From Agrobacterium vaccinii (lineage in GTDB: Bacteria > Pseudomonadota > Alphaproteobacteria > Rhizobiales > Rhizobiaceae): a stretch of DNA of 64,000 nucleotides. The DNA lies in contig NZ_CP054150.1 of the NCBI RefSeq assembly GCF_021310995.1, positions 2,983,501-3,047,500 on the forward strand, read 5' to 3'. Shown piece by piece: positions 19,485-30,100 of the stretch. The position numbers and the translations under genes were made by a program. The notes beneath the pieces are model-generated. The model had not been told where the DNA came from and did not search any database. It worked only from the letters and a program-made list of their open reading frames with translations. Within the stretch, counting starts at the first letter, position 1. The number at the start of each line of letters is the position of its first letter.

Positions 19485-20720
19485 ATGTTCTATCAGTTTT
19501 ATGAAATGAACCACGCGGCCATGATGCCGCTGCGGGCCAGCGCCGATATGATGCGGCAGGCCTTCAACAATCCTGTCAATCCCCTCTCCAATACGGCATT
19601 TGGACGAAGCCTCGACGCTGGTTTTGAAGTGTTTGAACGTCTGACACGTCGCTACGGCAAGCCGCAATTCGAGCTCTCGGAGACAGTAATCGACGGACGA
19701 TCCGTTGGTGTCAGCGAAGAGATTGTCTGGTCGCTGCCGTTCTGCAATCTCATCCATTTCAAACGCGATCTCCCTGTCGGCCAAACACCAGATCCAAAAG
19801 TCTTGCTGGTCGCGCCCATGTCCGGCCACTACGCGACCTTGCTGCGCGGCACGGTCGAGGCGCTTCTGCCGTCTGCCGATCTCTACATCACGGATTGGCT
19901 GGATGCGCGCACCGTGGCGCTGACGGATGGCCGTTTCGATCTCGATGATTACATCGATTACCTCATCGATATGATCCACCACATTGGTGAGGGCGTCCAT
20001 GTCGTGGCCGTTTGTCAGCCATCCGTGCCGGTGCTGGCTGCCGTTTCGCTGATGGAGGCCGACGATGACACGTGCGCACCGGCCTCCATGACCCTGATGG
20101 GTGGGCCGATCGACACACGGATCAACCCCACGGCGGTCAACGAAATGGCCAAGGGCAAGCCCATCGAGTGGTTCCGTGATAATGTCATCATGCATGTGCC
20201 GTGGCCGCAGCCCGGTTTTGGCCGCGCCGTCTATCCCGGCTTCCTGCAACTCACCGGCTTCATGTCGATGAACCTCGACAAGCACATGACGGCACACAAG
20301 GATTTCTACATGAACCTTGTGAAGAACGACGGTGAGACGGCAGAGAAGCACCGCGAGTTCTACGATGAGTATCTGGCGGTGATGGATCTGACGGCGGAAT
20401 TTTATCTCCAGACGGTCGAAACCGTGTTCATCGAACATGCGCTTCCCAAGGGAACGATGCTGCATCGGGGCAGGGCGGTGGATCCGTCCTCCGTCAAGCG
20501 GACAGCACTGTTCACCGTCGAGGGTGAGAATGACGACATTTCCGGCGTCGGCCAGACCAGGGCCGCGCATGATCTTTGCTCGAATATCCCGCCCGAGAAG
20601 CGCGAGCACTACATGCAGCCGGATGTCGGCCACTACGGTGTCTTCAACGGTTCTCGCTTCCGCCGCGATATCGTCCCACGCATGCTGGACTTCATCCGCA
20701 AAAACGAGCGTGCCGCATAG
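19485..20720 (+). CDS. phaZ: Intracellular poly(3-hydroxybutyrate) depolymerase PhaZ
   Basis: The 411-residue product matches intracellular PHB depolymerases of the Cupriavidus PhaZ1 type, which mobilise native PHB granules. It begins MFYQFYEMNHAAMMPLRASA, typical of the family. The lipase-box equivalent is VCQPSVP with Cys177 as predicted nucleophile in place of serine, as in PhaZ1. Other conserved blocks are ITDWLDARTVALTDGRFDLD and LFTVEGENDDISGVGQT (acid residue), with the catalytic His in VGHYGVFNGSRFR. No signal peptide is seen, consistent with a cytoplasmic granule enzyme. It is transcribed alone or with the downstream metallopeptidase (45-bp gap). Confidence 0.93.
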   Translation: MFYQFYEMNHAAMMPLRASADMMRQAFNNPVNPLSNTAFGRSLDAGFEVFERLTRRYGKPQFELSETVIDGRSVGVSEEIVWSLPFCNLIHFKRDLPVGQTPDPKVLLVAPMSGHYATLLRGTVEALLPSADLYITDWLDARTVALTDGRFDLDDYIDYLIDMIHHIGEGVHVVAVCQPSVPVLAAVSLMEADDDTCAPASMTLMGGPIDTRINPTAVNEMAKGKPIEWFRDNVIMHVPWPQPGFGRAVYPGFLQLTGFMSMNLDKHMTAHKDFYMNLVKNDGETAEKHREFYDEYLAVMDLTAEFYLQTVETVFIEHALPKGTMLHRGRAVDPSSVKRTALFTVEGENDDISGVGQTRAAHDLCSNIPPEKREHYMQPDVGHYGVFNGSRFRRDIVPRMLDFIRKNERAA

Positions 20721-20765
20721 AGGCGACCGGATAGCTTTTTGCGGCGCGAATCGCTATGAAAGGCG

Positions 20766-21533
20766 ATGTTTTCGCTCCTCCGAAAGTCCCTGAAATCCAC
20801 TTCGCGCGCCAAGGCCGTGCTGTCCCAGCGCGTGGTGGATGTCGGTGGACGCAGCGTTCCCATCACCATTACAGAAAATCAGCGCGCTACCCGCATCACT
20901 CTCCGCATCGAGCCGGGCGGTAAGGCGCTGAAAATGACCATTCCCTATGGTCTTCACCATCGCGACGTGGATGATTTTCTCGACCGCCACAATGGCTGGC
21001 TGAAAAGCAGGCTGTTGAAATTTTCGGAAGGCGGCAGCGTTGCCGATGGCGGCAGCATTTCCATCCGCGGCGTGCCACATCGCATCGAACACACCGGCAC
21101 ATTGCGCGGCGTAACGCATCTCGCGACGAATGAAGAGGGCGAAGCGGTGCTGCGGGTCAGCGGTCTGCCGGAACATCTTGGCCGTCGCATCTCGACCTTT
21201 CTGAAGAAAGAGGCGAGGGCCGATCTTGAGAGGCTGGTGGCCCATCACGCCAAGTCAGTTGGCAGGCCTGCACGGTCCATCTCCATGAAGGACACACGCA
21301 GCCGCTGGGGTTCTTGTTCGCATGAGGGTAACTTGAGCTTTTCCTGGCGCATCGTCATGGCGCCGGAAAGCGTCATCGATTATCTCGCCGCCCACGAGGT
21401 CGCCCATCTGCGCGAGATGAACCATGGCCCGAAATTCTGGGCGCTGTGCGAAAAACTCTGCCCGACAACGGAAGCGTCGAAAGCCTGGCTCAAACGCAAC
21501 GGCTCGCAACTCCACGCCATCGATTTCGAGTGA
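20766..21533 (+). CDS. YgjP-like (DUF45/M48-type) zinc metallopeptidase family protein
   Basis: The 255-residue product has the YgjP/DUF45 (SprT-like) C-terminal domain with HEVAHLREMNHGPKFW; His210, His214 and His220 are the predicted zinc ligands and Glu211 the catalytic acid. The preceding SMKDTRSRWGSCSHEGNLSF is the second hallmark of the family. The N-terminal half is a basic beta-rich domain. The cellular substrate of this family is not established. The stop is followed by parS site 5 and the trpF gene. Confidence 0.88.
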   Translation: MFSLLRKSLKSTSRAKAVLSQRVVDVGGRSVPITITENQRATRITLRIEPGGKALKMTIPYGLHHRDVDDFLDRHNGWLKSRLLKFSEGGSVADGGSISIRGVPHRIEHTGTLRGVTHLATNEEGEAVLRVSGLPEHLGRRISTFLKKEARADLERLVAHHAKSVGRPARSISMKDTRSRWGSCSHEGNLSFSWRIVMAPESVIDYLAAHEVAHLREMNHGPKFWALCEKLCPTTEASKAWLKRNGSQLHAIDFE

Positions 21534-21552
21534 ATCCTTAAAAAACCATTTT

Positions 21553-21568
21553 GGATTCACGTGAAACA
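21553..21568 (+). other. parS: parS site 5 (ParB-binding)
   Basis: GGATTCACGTGAAACA contains the 14-bp core GATTCACGTGAAAC shared with sites 2-4. It lies in the 103-bp gap upstream of trpF, about 14.6 kb right of oriC, again reading outward. It may overlap the trpF promoter region. Confidence 0.78.
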
Positions 21569-21636
21569 TCTGCCTGTATTAGGGTTACATTCGATTTGGC
21601 TCGACTCATCAGCTATTTCATGGCACCTCCCAAGTC

Positions 21637-22293
21637 ATGAAACCGGATATCAAGATTTGCGGATTAAAGTCTGCTGACGCCATCGAGCGAGCTGTTCGAC
21701 GCGGCGCGAGCCATATCGGCTTTATCTTTTTCGAAAAGAGCCCGCGCAATATCGAACCCGATATTGCTGGCAAGCTGGTGGATGCCGTGCGTGGCAGCGT
21801 CAAGATCGTGGCTGTTACCGTCGATGCCGACAATGACGAGCTGGACGAGATCATCGATCTGCTGAAACCCGACATGCTTCAGCTCCATGGCAGCGAAAGC
21901 CCCGAGCGGGTTCTGAACGTCAAGGCCGTCTACGGATTGCCCGTCATAAAAGCGTTTTCCATTCGCGATGGCGGTGATCTCGCCAAAATTGGTGCCTATA
22001 TAGGGATTGCCGATAAATTTCTGTTCGATGCCAAGCCACCAAAGGGCTCTGATCTGCCCGGCGGCAATGGCGTCTCCTTCGACTGGACCTTGCTGCGCTC
22101 TCTTGACGAGGGTGTGGATTACATGCTTTCCGGGGGATTGAACAAAGACAACATTGCCGAAGCCTTGGACGTGACAGGCGCTTTGGGAATAGATGCATCT
22201 TCCGGTGTGGAAAGCGCACCGGGTGTCAAGGATCTGGCCATGATCGACGCATTCTTCGATGCGATACGGTCTGCCAGAACGCAGGGAGTTTGA
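21637..22293 (+). CDS. trpF: Phosphoribosylanthranilate isomerase TrpF
   Basis: TrpF converts N-(5-phosphoribosyl)anthranilate to CdRP in tryptophan synthesis. The 218-residue product begins [20 protein letters not shown] with the catalytic cysteine in [16 protein letters not shown] and the phosphate-binding [15 protein letters not shown] and [15 protein letters not shown] are typical. It is first in trpF-trpB-trpA-accD-folC; the trpB start follows two bases after its stop. Confidence 0.97.
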   Translation: MKPDIKICGLKSADAIERAVRRGASHIGFIFFEKSPRNIEPDIAGKLVDAVRGSVKIVAVTVDADNDELDEIIDLLKPDMLQLHGSESPERVLNVKAVYGLPVIKAFSIRDGGDLAKIGAYIGIADKFLFDAKPPKGSDLPGGNGVSFDWTLLRSLDEGVDYMLSGGLNKDNIAEALDVTGALGIDASSGVESAPGVKDLAMIDAFFDAIRSARTQGV

Positions 22294-22295
22294 GA

Positions 22296-23516
22296 GTGAA
22301 CGAAACGGTGAAACCCAACTCTTTCCGCGCCGGTCCCGATGAGGACGGCCGCTTCGGTATCTACGGAGGCCGCTTCGTGGCCGAAACGTTGATGCCGCTG
22401 ATCCTTGACCTTCAGGACGAGTGGAACAAAGCCAAGACCGATCCCGAGTTTCAGGCAGAGCTGACCCACCTCAACACCCATTATACAGGCCGCCCAAGCC
22501 CGCTCTATTTCGCAGAGCGATTGACGCAGGAGCTGGGCGGCGCAAAGATTTATTTCAAGCGCGATGAGCTGAACCACACGGGTTCGCACAAGATCAACAA
22601 TTGCCTCGGCCAAATTCTTCTTGCAAAGCGCATGGGCAAGACCCGTATTATCGCGGAAACCGGTGCCGGTCAGCACGGCGTTGCCTCGGCAACGGTCGCT
22701 GCCCGTTTCGGCATCCCCTGCGTCGTCTATATGGGCGCAACCGATGTGGAGCGTCAGGCGCCGAACGTCTTCCGCATGAAGCTTCTGGGCGCAGAAGTCA
22801 TTCCGGTAACCTCCGGCCACGGCACACTGAAAGATGCCATGAACGAGGCATTGCGCGATTGGGTCACCAATGTCGATGACACCTATTATATGATCGGCAC
22901 GGCAGCCGGTCCGCATCCCTACCCGGAAATGGTCCGCGACTTCCAGTCGGTCATCGGCCACGAAGTGCGCGAGCAGATGATGGCGGCAGAAGGCCGTCTT
23001 CCAGATTTGCTGGTGGCAGCAGTCGGCGGCGGTTCCAACGCCATCGGCCTGTTCCACCCCTTCCTGGATGACGCCAGCGTCAAGATCGTCGGCGTGGAAG
23101 CGGGCGGCAAGGGCCTTGAGGGCGAAGAACATTGTGCGTCGCTCACGGCGGGTGCGCCGGGCGTTCTCCATGGCAACCGTACCTATCTGTTGCAGGACAG
23201 CGATGGCCAGATCAAGGAAGGCCACTCTGTCTCAGCCGGTCTCGATTATCCCGGCATCGGCCCCGAGCACTCCTGGCTGAAGGATGCCGGTCGCGTCGAA
23301 TATGTCCCCATCATGGACACTGAAGCGCTGGATGCCTTCCAGTTGCTGACGCGCACCGAGGGCATCATCCCCGCTCTTGAGCCTGCCCATGCGCTGGCCG
23401 AAGTCGTCAAGCGTGCACCGAAGATGGACAAGGATCAGATCATCGTCATGAACCTGTGCGGTCGTGGTGACAAGGACATCTTTACCGTAGCGAAACTTCT
23501 GGAAATGGGTGCGTAA
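22296..23516 (+). CDS. trpB: Tryptophan synthase beta chain
   Basis: PLP-dependent subunit joining indole and serine. The 406-residue product carries the PLP lysine in [15 protein letters not shown] and the phosphate-binding [21 protein letters not shown] is the N-terminal hallmark. I choose GTG 22296 ([13 protein letters not shown]), with GGGAG upstream, which matches the rhizobial start; the TTG six bases earlier overlaps the trpF stop and is less likely. trpA follows after a 2-bp gap. Confidence 0.97.
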   Translation: MNETVKPNSFRAGPDEDGRFGIYGGRFVAETLMPLILDLQDEWNKAKTDPEFQAELTHLNTHYTGRPSPLYFAERLTQELGGAKIYFKRDELNHTGSHKINNCLGQILLAKRMGKTRIIAETGAGQHGVASATVAARFGIPCVVYMGATDVERQAPNVFRMKLLGAEVIPVTSGHGTLKDAMNEALRDWVTNVDDTYYMIGTAAGPHPYPEMVRDFQSVIGHEVREQMMAAEGRLPDLLVAAVGGGSNAIGLFHPFLDDASVKIVGVEAGGKGLEGEEHCASLTAGAPGVLHGNRTYLLQDSDGQIKEGHSVSAGLDYPGIGPEHSWLKDAGRVEYVPIMDTEALDAFQLLTRTEGIIPALEPAHALAEVVKRAPKMDKDQIIVMNLCGRGDKDIFTVAKLLEMGA

Positions 23517-23518
23517 TC

Positions 23519-24358
23519 ATGACTGCACGTATGGACAAGCGCTTTGCTGATCTGCGCGCTGAAAACCGCCCCGCACTGATCACCTATTTCATGGGTGGCG
23601 ATCCGGATTTCGACACGTCGCTCGGCATCATGAAGTCGCTGCCGGAAGCCGGTGCCGATGTCATCGAACTCGGCATGCCGTTTTCCGACCCGATGGCCGA
23701 TGGCCCGGCGATCCAGATGGCGGCGCAGCGTGCCCTAAAGGGCGGGCAGACGCTAAAGACGACGCTCGCTCTTTCTCGCGAATTCCGCAAGGGCGACGAC
23801 ACCACCCCGATCGTGTTGATGGGCTATTACAATCCCATCTATATCTACGGCGTCGAAAAGTTTCTGGATGATGCGCTCGAAGCTGGCATCGATGGATTGA
23901 TAGTCGTCGATCTTCCGCCCGAGATGGATGATGAACTTTGCGTTCCTGCGCTGGCCCGCGGCATCAATTTCATTCGTTTGGCAACGCCGACCACGGATGA
24001 AAAGCGTCTGCCTGCGGTTCTTAGAAATACATCCGGTTTCGTCTATTACGTATCGATGAACGGTATCACCGGTTCGGCTTTGCCCGATCCGTCGACGATC
24101 TCCGGCGCAGTCGGTCGTATCAAGTCGCATACCGGTCTCCCGGTCTGTGTCGGCTTCGGCGTCAAGACGGCGGATCATGCCCGTGCAATCGGCGCTGTTG
24201 CCGATGGCGTCGTGGTGGGCTCTGCCATCGTCAACCAGATTGCCGGAAGTCTGACCAAGGATGGAAAGGCCACCAACGACACTGTTCCCTCAGTGACAAC
24301 ACTGGTAAAGGGACTTTCAACAGGTGTGCGCGCATCGCGCCTTGCCGCTGCCGAGTAA
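23519..24358 (+). CDS. trpA: Tryptophan synthase alpha chain
   Basis: Cleaves indole-3-glycerol phosphate to indole, which channels to TrpB. The 279-residue product has [15 protein letters not shown], the catalytic glutamate in [19 protein letters not shown], the second acid in [10 protein letters not shown], and the phosphate loop [14 protein letters not shown]. Start ATG 23519 is 2 bp after trpB. Confidence 0.97.
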   Translation: MTARMDKRFADLRAENRPALITYFMGGDPDFDTSLGIMKSLPEAGADVIELGMPFSDPMADGPAIQMAAQRALKGGQTLKTTLALSREFRKGDDTTPIVLMGYYNPIYIYGVEKFLDDALEAGIDGLIVVDLPPEMDDELCVPALARGINFIRLATPTTDEKRLPAVLRNTSGFVYYVSMNGITGSALPDPSTISGAVGRIKSHTGLPVCVGFGVKTADHARAIGAVADGVVVGSAIVNQIAGSLTKDGKATNDTVPSVTTLVKGLSTGVRASRLAAAE

Positions 24359-24395
24359 GACTTCGGTTCAGCGCAGCTAGTCAGGAGTATTAGAC

Positions 24396-25289
24396 GTGAA
24401 TTGGATCACCAACTACGTACGGCCTCGGATCAACTCCATGCTTGGCCGCCGCGAGACCCCGGAAAACCTCTGGATCAAGTGCCCCGAGACGGGCGAGATG
24501 GTCTTCCACAAGGACCTTGAGGAAAACAAGTGGGTCATTCCTGCTTCCGGTTTTCACATGAAGATGCCCGCCAAGGCACGCCTTGAAGACCTGTTCGACG
24601 GCGGCGTCTACGAAGCGCTGGTCCAGCCAAAAGTGGCTCAGGACCCCCTGAAGTTTCGCGACTCCAAGAAATATTCAGACCGTCTGCGCGACAGCCGCGT
24701 GAAGACCGAGCAGGAAGACACGATCCTGGCCGGCGTCGGCAAGCTTCAGGGCTTGAAGATCGTCGCCATCGTGCACGAATTTCAGTTCATGGGTGGTTCG
24801 CTCGGCATCGCCGCTGGCGAAGCCATCGTCAAGGCCTTCGAGCGCGCCATTTCCGAGCGTTGCCCGGTCGTGATGTTCCCGGCCTCCGGTGGTGCACGTA
24901 TGCAGGAAGGCATCCTGTCGCTGATGCAGCTGCCGCGCACCACGGTTGCGGTCAATATGCTGAAGGAAGCGGGGATGCCTTACATCGTCGTCCTCACCAA
25001 CCCGACGACGGGCGGTGTTACGGCTTCTTATGCGATGCTAGGCGATGTGCACATTGCCGAGCCAGGTGCAGAGATTTGCTTTGCGGGCAAGCGCGTGATC
25101 GAACAGACGATCCGCGAAAAGCTGCCTGAGGGCTTCCAGACATCGGAATATCTGCTGGATCACGGCATGGTCGACATGGTCGTGGATCGTCGCGAAATTC
25201 CCGATACACTGGCCAGCTTGCTGAAGATCATGACCAAGGCGCCCGCCAACACGTCGAAAGACGTTATGCCGTTGGCTGCGTCCGCCTGA
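24396..25289 (+). CDS. accD: Acetyl-CoA carboxylase carboxyltransferase subunit beta
   Basis: With AccA it forms the carboxyltransferase that makes malonyl-CoA. The 297-residue product starts GTG 24396 ([16 protein letters not shown]), after a GGAG. The crotonase-like core is intact: [38 protein letters not shown] and [16 protein letters not shown]. The N-terminal zinc ribbon is degenerate: only Cys29 of the four cysteines remains; the other positions are Thr32, Ile48 and Ser51. I recall similar loss in other rhizobial AccD proteins. Placement after trpFBA and before folC is conserved in rhizobia. Confidence 0.96.
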   Translation: MNWITNYVRPRINSMLGRRETPENLWIKCPETGEMVFHKDLEENKWVIPASGFHMKMPAKARLEDLFDGGVYEALVQPKVAQDPLKFRDSKKYSDRLRDSRVKTEQEDTILAGVGKLQGLKIVAIVHEFQFMGGSLGIAAGEAIVKAFERAISERCPVVMFPASGGARMQEGILSLMQLPRTTVAVNMLKEAGMPYIVVLTNPTTGGVTASYAMLGDVHIAEPGAEICFAGKRVIEQTIREKLPEGFQTSEYLLDHGMVDMVVDRREIPDTLASLLKIMTKAPANTSKDVMPLAASA

Positions 25290-25313
25290 TAGAAACGGGT
25301 TCAGGAGGCGCGG

Positions 25314-26666
25314 ATGACGGATATGACGACGCCCGCTTCCAGCGAGGCCGAACAGATTATCGAGAGGCTCTTGGGGCTCCACCCCAAGGGCTTCGATCTC
25401 TCACTCGACAGAATAATCCGCCTTCTGGAGAAGCTGGGCAATCCCCATAAAAGGATGCCACCGGTCATCCATGTGGCCGGTACAAACGGCAAGGGATCGG
25501 TAACGGCGTTCAGCCGCGCGATCCTTGAGGCGGCAGGCCTTGCCGTCCATGTCCATACCTCTCCGCATCTCGTGAACTGGTACGAGCGCTATCGTATCGG
25601 TGTCAGGGGCGAAAAAGGGCGTTATGTCGAGGACGCGGTTCTGGCCAACGCGCTTGAGCGTGTAGCAGAGGCAAATGACGGCCAAATGATCACCGTTTTC
25701 GAAATCCTGACTGCCGTGACCTTCGTGCTGTTTGCTGAGCATCCAGCAGATGTCACGATCCTTGAGGTCGGGCTGGGTGGTCGTTTCGATGCGACCAATG
25801 TCATCGCCAATCCCGCTGTGTCCATCATCATGCCCATTTCGCTCGATCACCAGGCCTATCTTGGCGACAGTGTCGAGCTGATCGCTGCCGAGAAAGCCGG
25901 GATCATGAAATCGGGATCACCTGTCGTGATCGGCCATCAGGAATATGACGCCGCGCTGGATGTGCTGGTGCACACAGCAGAGCGCCTGAAATGCCCAACG
26001 GCGGTTTACGGTCAAGATTATTCCGCCCATGAAGAATTTGGCCGTATGGTCTATCAGGATGAATTCAGCCTCGTAGACGCGCCACTGCCGCGTCTTCCGG
26101 GTCGCCATCAACTCGCTAACGCCGCTGCCGCCATTCGCGCCGTCAAGGCCGCTGGCTTCGAAGTGACGGACAAGATGATCGAGACGGCCATGGCATCGGT
26201 CGAATGGCCGGGCCGCCTGCAACGCATCAAGACCGGCCACATCGTCGATCTCGCGCCTGCGGGATCGGAGATTTGGATCGATGGTGGCCACAATCCCGGC
26301 GCGGGTGAGGTGATTGCCGAGGCCATGGCGGGTTTTGAGGAAAAGCAGGCGAGACCACTCGTTCTCATCGCTGGCATGATCAATACGAAAGACCAGGTCG
26401 GCTACTTCAAGGCTTTCGCCGATATCGCCGAATATGTGTTTACCGTGCCGATCCATGGCACGGACGCTGCAATCGATCCGGTCGTGCTGGCGCATGCGGT
26501 GTTTGATGCGGGTCTGGTCGCGGCCCCCACGTCATCTATCGAAGAAGCGTTGGAAGAGCTGAAAAAGCGGATCGTGCCGGGCAAGCCAGCGCCGCGCATT
26601 CTGATCGGTGGATCGCTATATTTGGCGGGTAATGCGCTGGCGTTCAACGGAACGGTTCCGAAGTAA
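25314..26666 (+). CDS. folC: Folylpolyglutamate synthase / dihydrofolate synthase FolC
   Basis: A Mur-ligase-fold enzyme adding glutamate to dihydropteroate and folates. The 450-residue product has the ATP loop VAGTNGKGSVTAFSRAILEA, the signature TSPHLVNWYERYRIG, the magnesium-binding GLGGRFDATNVI, ISLDHQAYLGDSVELIAAEK and IDGGHNPGAG. ATG 25314 is used; a second ATG three codons later is possible. It is 24 bp after accD, probably the end of the trp operon. A palindrome follows its stop. Confidence 0.94.
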   Translation: MTDMTTPASSEAEQIIERLLGLHPKGFDLSLDRIIRLLEKLGNPHKRMPPVIHVAGTNGKGSVTAFSRAILEAAGLAVHVHTSPHLVNWYERYRIGVRGEKGRYVEDAVLANALERVAEANDGQMITVFEILTAVTFVLFAEHPADVTILEVGLGGRFDATNVIANPAVSIIMPISLDHQAYLGDSVELIAAEKAGIMKSGSPVVIGHQEYDAALDVLVHTAERLKCPTAVYGQDYSAHEEFGRMVYQDEFSLVDAPLPRLPGRHQLANAAAAIRAVKAAGFEVTDKMIETAMASVEWPGRLQRIKTGHIVDLAPAGSEIWIDGGHNPGAGEVIAEAMAGFEEKQARPLVLIAGMINTKDQVGYFKAFADIAEYVFTVPIHGTDAAIDPVVLAHAVFDAGLVAAPTSSIEEALEELKKRIVPGKPAPRILIGGSLYLAGNALAFNGTVPK

Positions 26667-26690
26667 TTTCCCACCGTCATCCCGAACCTG

Positions 26691-26711
26691 ATTCCGGCTC
26701 AAGGCCGGAAT
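26691..26711. repeat. Palindromic, repeat-like element after folC
   Basis: ATTCCGG and CCGGAAT form a 7-bp stem around a 7-nt loop, preceded by CCGTCATCCCGAACCTG. The wording resembles the short palindromic intergenic repeats (CGTCATCCCGG type) common in Rhizobiales genomes. It has no T tail. It could be a degraded copy of such a repeat or a weak folC terminator. One copy only in this window. Confidence 0.35.
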
Positions 26712-26721
26712 GGCGGACAAA

Positions 26722-26748
26722 CAAAAAAGCCTCGGATCGCTCCGAGGC
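26722..26748 (-). terminator. trxA operon intrinsic terminator
   Basis: GCCTCGGA (26729-26736) and TCCGAGGC (26741-26748) form a perfect 8-bp stem with a 4-nt loop. On the reverse strand it is followed by TTTTTTG. It ends the long divL-to-trxA operon. Confidence 0.9.
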
Positions 26749-26774
26749 CTTACTCATTCACTATATGCCTTCAC

Positions 26775-27095
26775 TCAAGCGGCGCTGGAAATCCAGGCCG
26801 AAAGAGCTGTCTTGGGAGCCGCGCCAACCTTGATGTCAGCGACTTCACCGCCCTTGAACATGGCAAGCGTCGGGATCGAGCGAACGCCGAACTGTGCTGC
26901 AAGCTCTGGATTTTCATCGATGTTGAGCTTGACGACCTTGACCTTGCCAGCAAGTTCGGTCGCAATTTCCTCAAGGCTTGGCGCAATCATCTTGCATGGG
27001 CCGCACCATTCCGCCCAGAAATCAACGACAACTGGCTCTGCGGAATCCAGAACTTCAGACTGAAAATTGGATGTATCGACTTTCACGGTAGCCAT
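26775..27095 (-). CDS. trxA: Thioredoxin TrxA
   Basis: Cytoplasmic disulfide reductant. The 106-residue product has the classic active site [14 protein letters not shown] (Cys31 and Cys34), [20 protein letters not shown] with the cis-proline, and the final KTALSAWI. The ATG at 27095 has AAAGGAG upstream; longer upstream readings add non-conserved residues. It is last in the addB-addA-trxA run, 77 bp after addA. Confidence 0.97.
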   Translation of the reverse strand: MATVKVDTSNFQSEVLDSAEPVVVDFWAEWCGPCKMIAPSLEEIATELAGKVKVVKLNIDENPELAAQFGVRSIPTLAMFKGGEVADIKVGAAPKTALSAWISSAA

Positions 27096-27172
27096 CGGTG
27101 GCTCTCCTTTTGTCAGAGATCTTGTTGGCAAGCATGTGATGCTGGCGGCGGGCAATTTCAATGCCCGGTATC

Positions 27173-30100
27173 TCACTTTGTCTCGATTGCAGCAAGGGCC
27201 GCGTGCAACGCTTCCTCGCTCAATGGCATGAAGGAGGCGTTTTCCGTATAGATCAACGCGCAGGTAAAGGTCTTGCCGGGGTAGAGCGGCTCCAAAATGC
27301 TTTTGTAGATTGCAAGCTGCGCCTTATGTGCAAAGGGGATGGCCGCGTCGTTTGGTGGCGGTACGCGGTTGGTCTTGTAATCGACGAGAATGACCCGATC
27401 ATCCTCCACCGCCAGACGGTCTATCCGGCCTGACACGGCGAAGTCCTGTCTGCCCAAACGCAACGTTCCCATGATGGAGATTTCCGCCCGGCTGTTTGCC
27501 GCAAAGGCGGGTTGGATCGTGGGTTCTGATAGAACCGCCAGCGTCGAGGCAATAAGCTTTTCCCGTTCCCAATCCGGCCAGAAGCGCGCGGCACGCTCTG
27601 CATATCGTCGGGCAGCGGTCGGACGCTCTTCCTGCGGATAATCCGGCAGTGTTTGCAACATGCGATGGACCAGACGACCCCGTTGGAGTGCCAGGCCAGA
27701 GGACACTTCGGGCTTTGTAAACAGCGGAGAGCTGACCAGCAGATCTTCGGAGCCATCATCGATGATCGTCCCGGCGCCCGATGGGCTGAGTGGGCGTGGC
27801 AGCGAAGGCGGCGGCGGCAATGGTGTCATCAAGGATGCAGGCAGGGCGTCACGCACCGGCAGTTCAGGTGGCGCGATCCTGCCGACCTGCTTTGTCTCCC
27901 GGCTGGTGGAGTGCCAGAGAAGGCCATCCCATTCTTCTCCGCCTGCTGCAAACGCTTGCCGCTTGCAGCGTGTCTCATCGGCAGCGAGAGAACGAGCGAT
28001 CATGGCGTGCCAGCAATCGGGATTTTCGCGAGGACCGCGATAACCGCAGACGATCAGGTGGTCGGCAGCGCGCGTCATCGCAACATAGAGCAGGCGTCGA
28101 TATTCCTGTTCCGCCGAAAGCTTTAGACGGTCCTCGTCTTTGGAAACCAGCGCATTATCGAAACCCTTGCCGGGTAGCCAGATGGGTAGGGAGGCATTGG
28201 TTGTCTCAACGAACCGCAGCTTGGGCAGATGGCTGTGAATAAAGGCCTTAGAGCCGCCGTCCACCAGAAACACGACAGGTGCCTCCAGACCCTTGGACGC
28301 ATGAACGGTCATGATGCGGACTTCGCCGCGCTCCTTGTCCTGCTCGCGTTTGATCTCTGGTGCATCGGTCTCAATGACCGAGATGAAGGATTGCAGACCG
28401 GGTAGGCCGGTCTTCTCATGGTCCAGTGCAAAGGACAAGAACTCGTCCAGCACATCGCTCGCCTCATTGCCGAGCCGTGCCAGAAACCGCGCTCGCCCCT
28501 CATGCAGTGTCAGCACGGCGGCGAAGAAATCATGGATGGTCTGTATTTTCGACAGGTTTATGAAATGGGTCAGCAGAGAAACGGACGTCTTGAATCGGTT
28601 GGCTTCTCCGGTCGAGATGGCCTGCAAATGCTGCCACACACTAGTGTCGGCTGCGCGCAGTGCCGCCAATTCGAAAATGTCGTCTTCAGTGTGGTTGAAA
28701 AGCGGGCTCTTGAGCAGGGCAGAAAGTGATAGATCATCTTCCGGCAACAGCACGAAACGACCCAGCGCCAGCAGGTCCTGAATGGCAATGTGATCGGTCA
28801 GCCGCAGCCGGTCGGCACCGGCGACGGGAATGTTTTTGCGCTGCTTCAACTCGCGGGTCAGCGCGTTGACAAAGGCGTGGCGCTTTCTGACCAGAACGAG
28901 AATATCGCCTGCCTCGATGACGCGCTCCACGCCTTTTTCCACAATCGTTTCCGTACCGATCATTTCGGCGATCCGCGCCGCAATCCGGCGGGCGACGATG
29001 GCGGGGGGTGCGCTTTCCCGTAGCGCATCGAAGGGAGCCGTCCAGTCCTCTTCGTTTTCCACCGGCTCGGCTGCGACCATATCCCAGAGCTCGACGGTAC
29101 CCGCCTGTCCCTGGCGGTTGGAGCGGTGCTCGACGGGTTCGTTCTCTGCGCTCAAACCCTCGGCATGTTCGGGAACGGAGAAAACCTGATCGACGGCGGC
29201 CAGCACATCGTCGGTGGAACGAAATGAAAGGGGCAGACGCACGGAATGGAATGTCTGTTCCACGGCTCTGACGCGTTGCTGGGTCTCCCGGCTTTCTTGC
29301 GAGAAGCGTTCGGGTCTGGCGCCCTGAAACGAATAGATCGACTGCTTCTCGTCACCCACGGCAAACACAGTGCGACGACCTTCACGCGCGGTATCGCCAT
29401 GGAAGAAGTCGGCCGCCAGAGACTGGATGATCGTCCATTGCACCGGGCTCGTGTCCTGTGCTTCGTCCACCAGAATGTGGTCGATGCCCTGATCTAGCTT
29501 GTAATGAACCCAGGCGCCCGCTGTATCGCGGTTGAGAAGCGTGGCGGCGCGCTCGATCAGGTCTTCGAAATCGAGCTGGCTGCGCTGCTTTTTCAAATCC
29601 TCGAAATCGCCGATCAGGCGTTCGGCAAGGGTCAATGCGTGTTTCGTCGCTTCCAGCATGCGAAGGGTGCGGTAACGATCACGACAGGCGACGACATGCG
29701 CGCGTGCAAGCGTCAGATCGTCCAGCAAACCGGGCGCGGATTTCTGCATGGCCTTGTTGATGACATAGGTGTCGGATTTCGGCGCACCCTGCGAGGTCAG
29801 CAGCGCTGCTTCGATAAAGTCGACGCGTTTGAAGACATCCGTGGTACGGCTTGCCTCGCGAAGCGCGTAGGCGACATCGATCACGCGTGATCCGCCAATT
29901 TCGTCAGCAAGGGTCAGATAGGTGTCGAGTGACAGGCCGGAAAGACCGGGAAGTGGCCAGAAGGCCGCCGCAGCCGTCTGTTCGGTTTCATCCGCGCTCA
30001 CACCAGCGCGAGAGCGAAGTGCCGCGTCTATGCCGCCATGGCTACGGGTCATATCGAGAAAGCCACGAATGGCATTCCGGTTGGCGACGATGGCGCTCAA

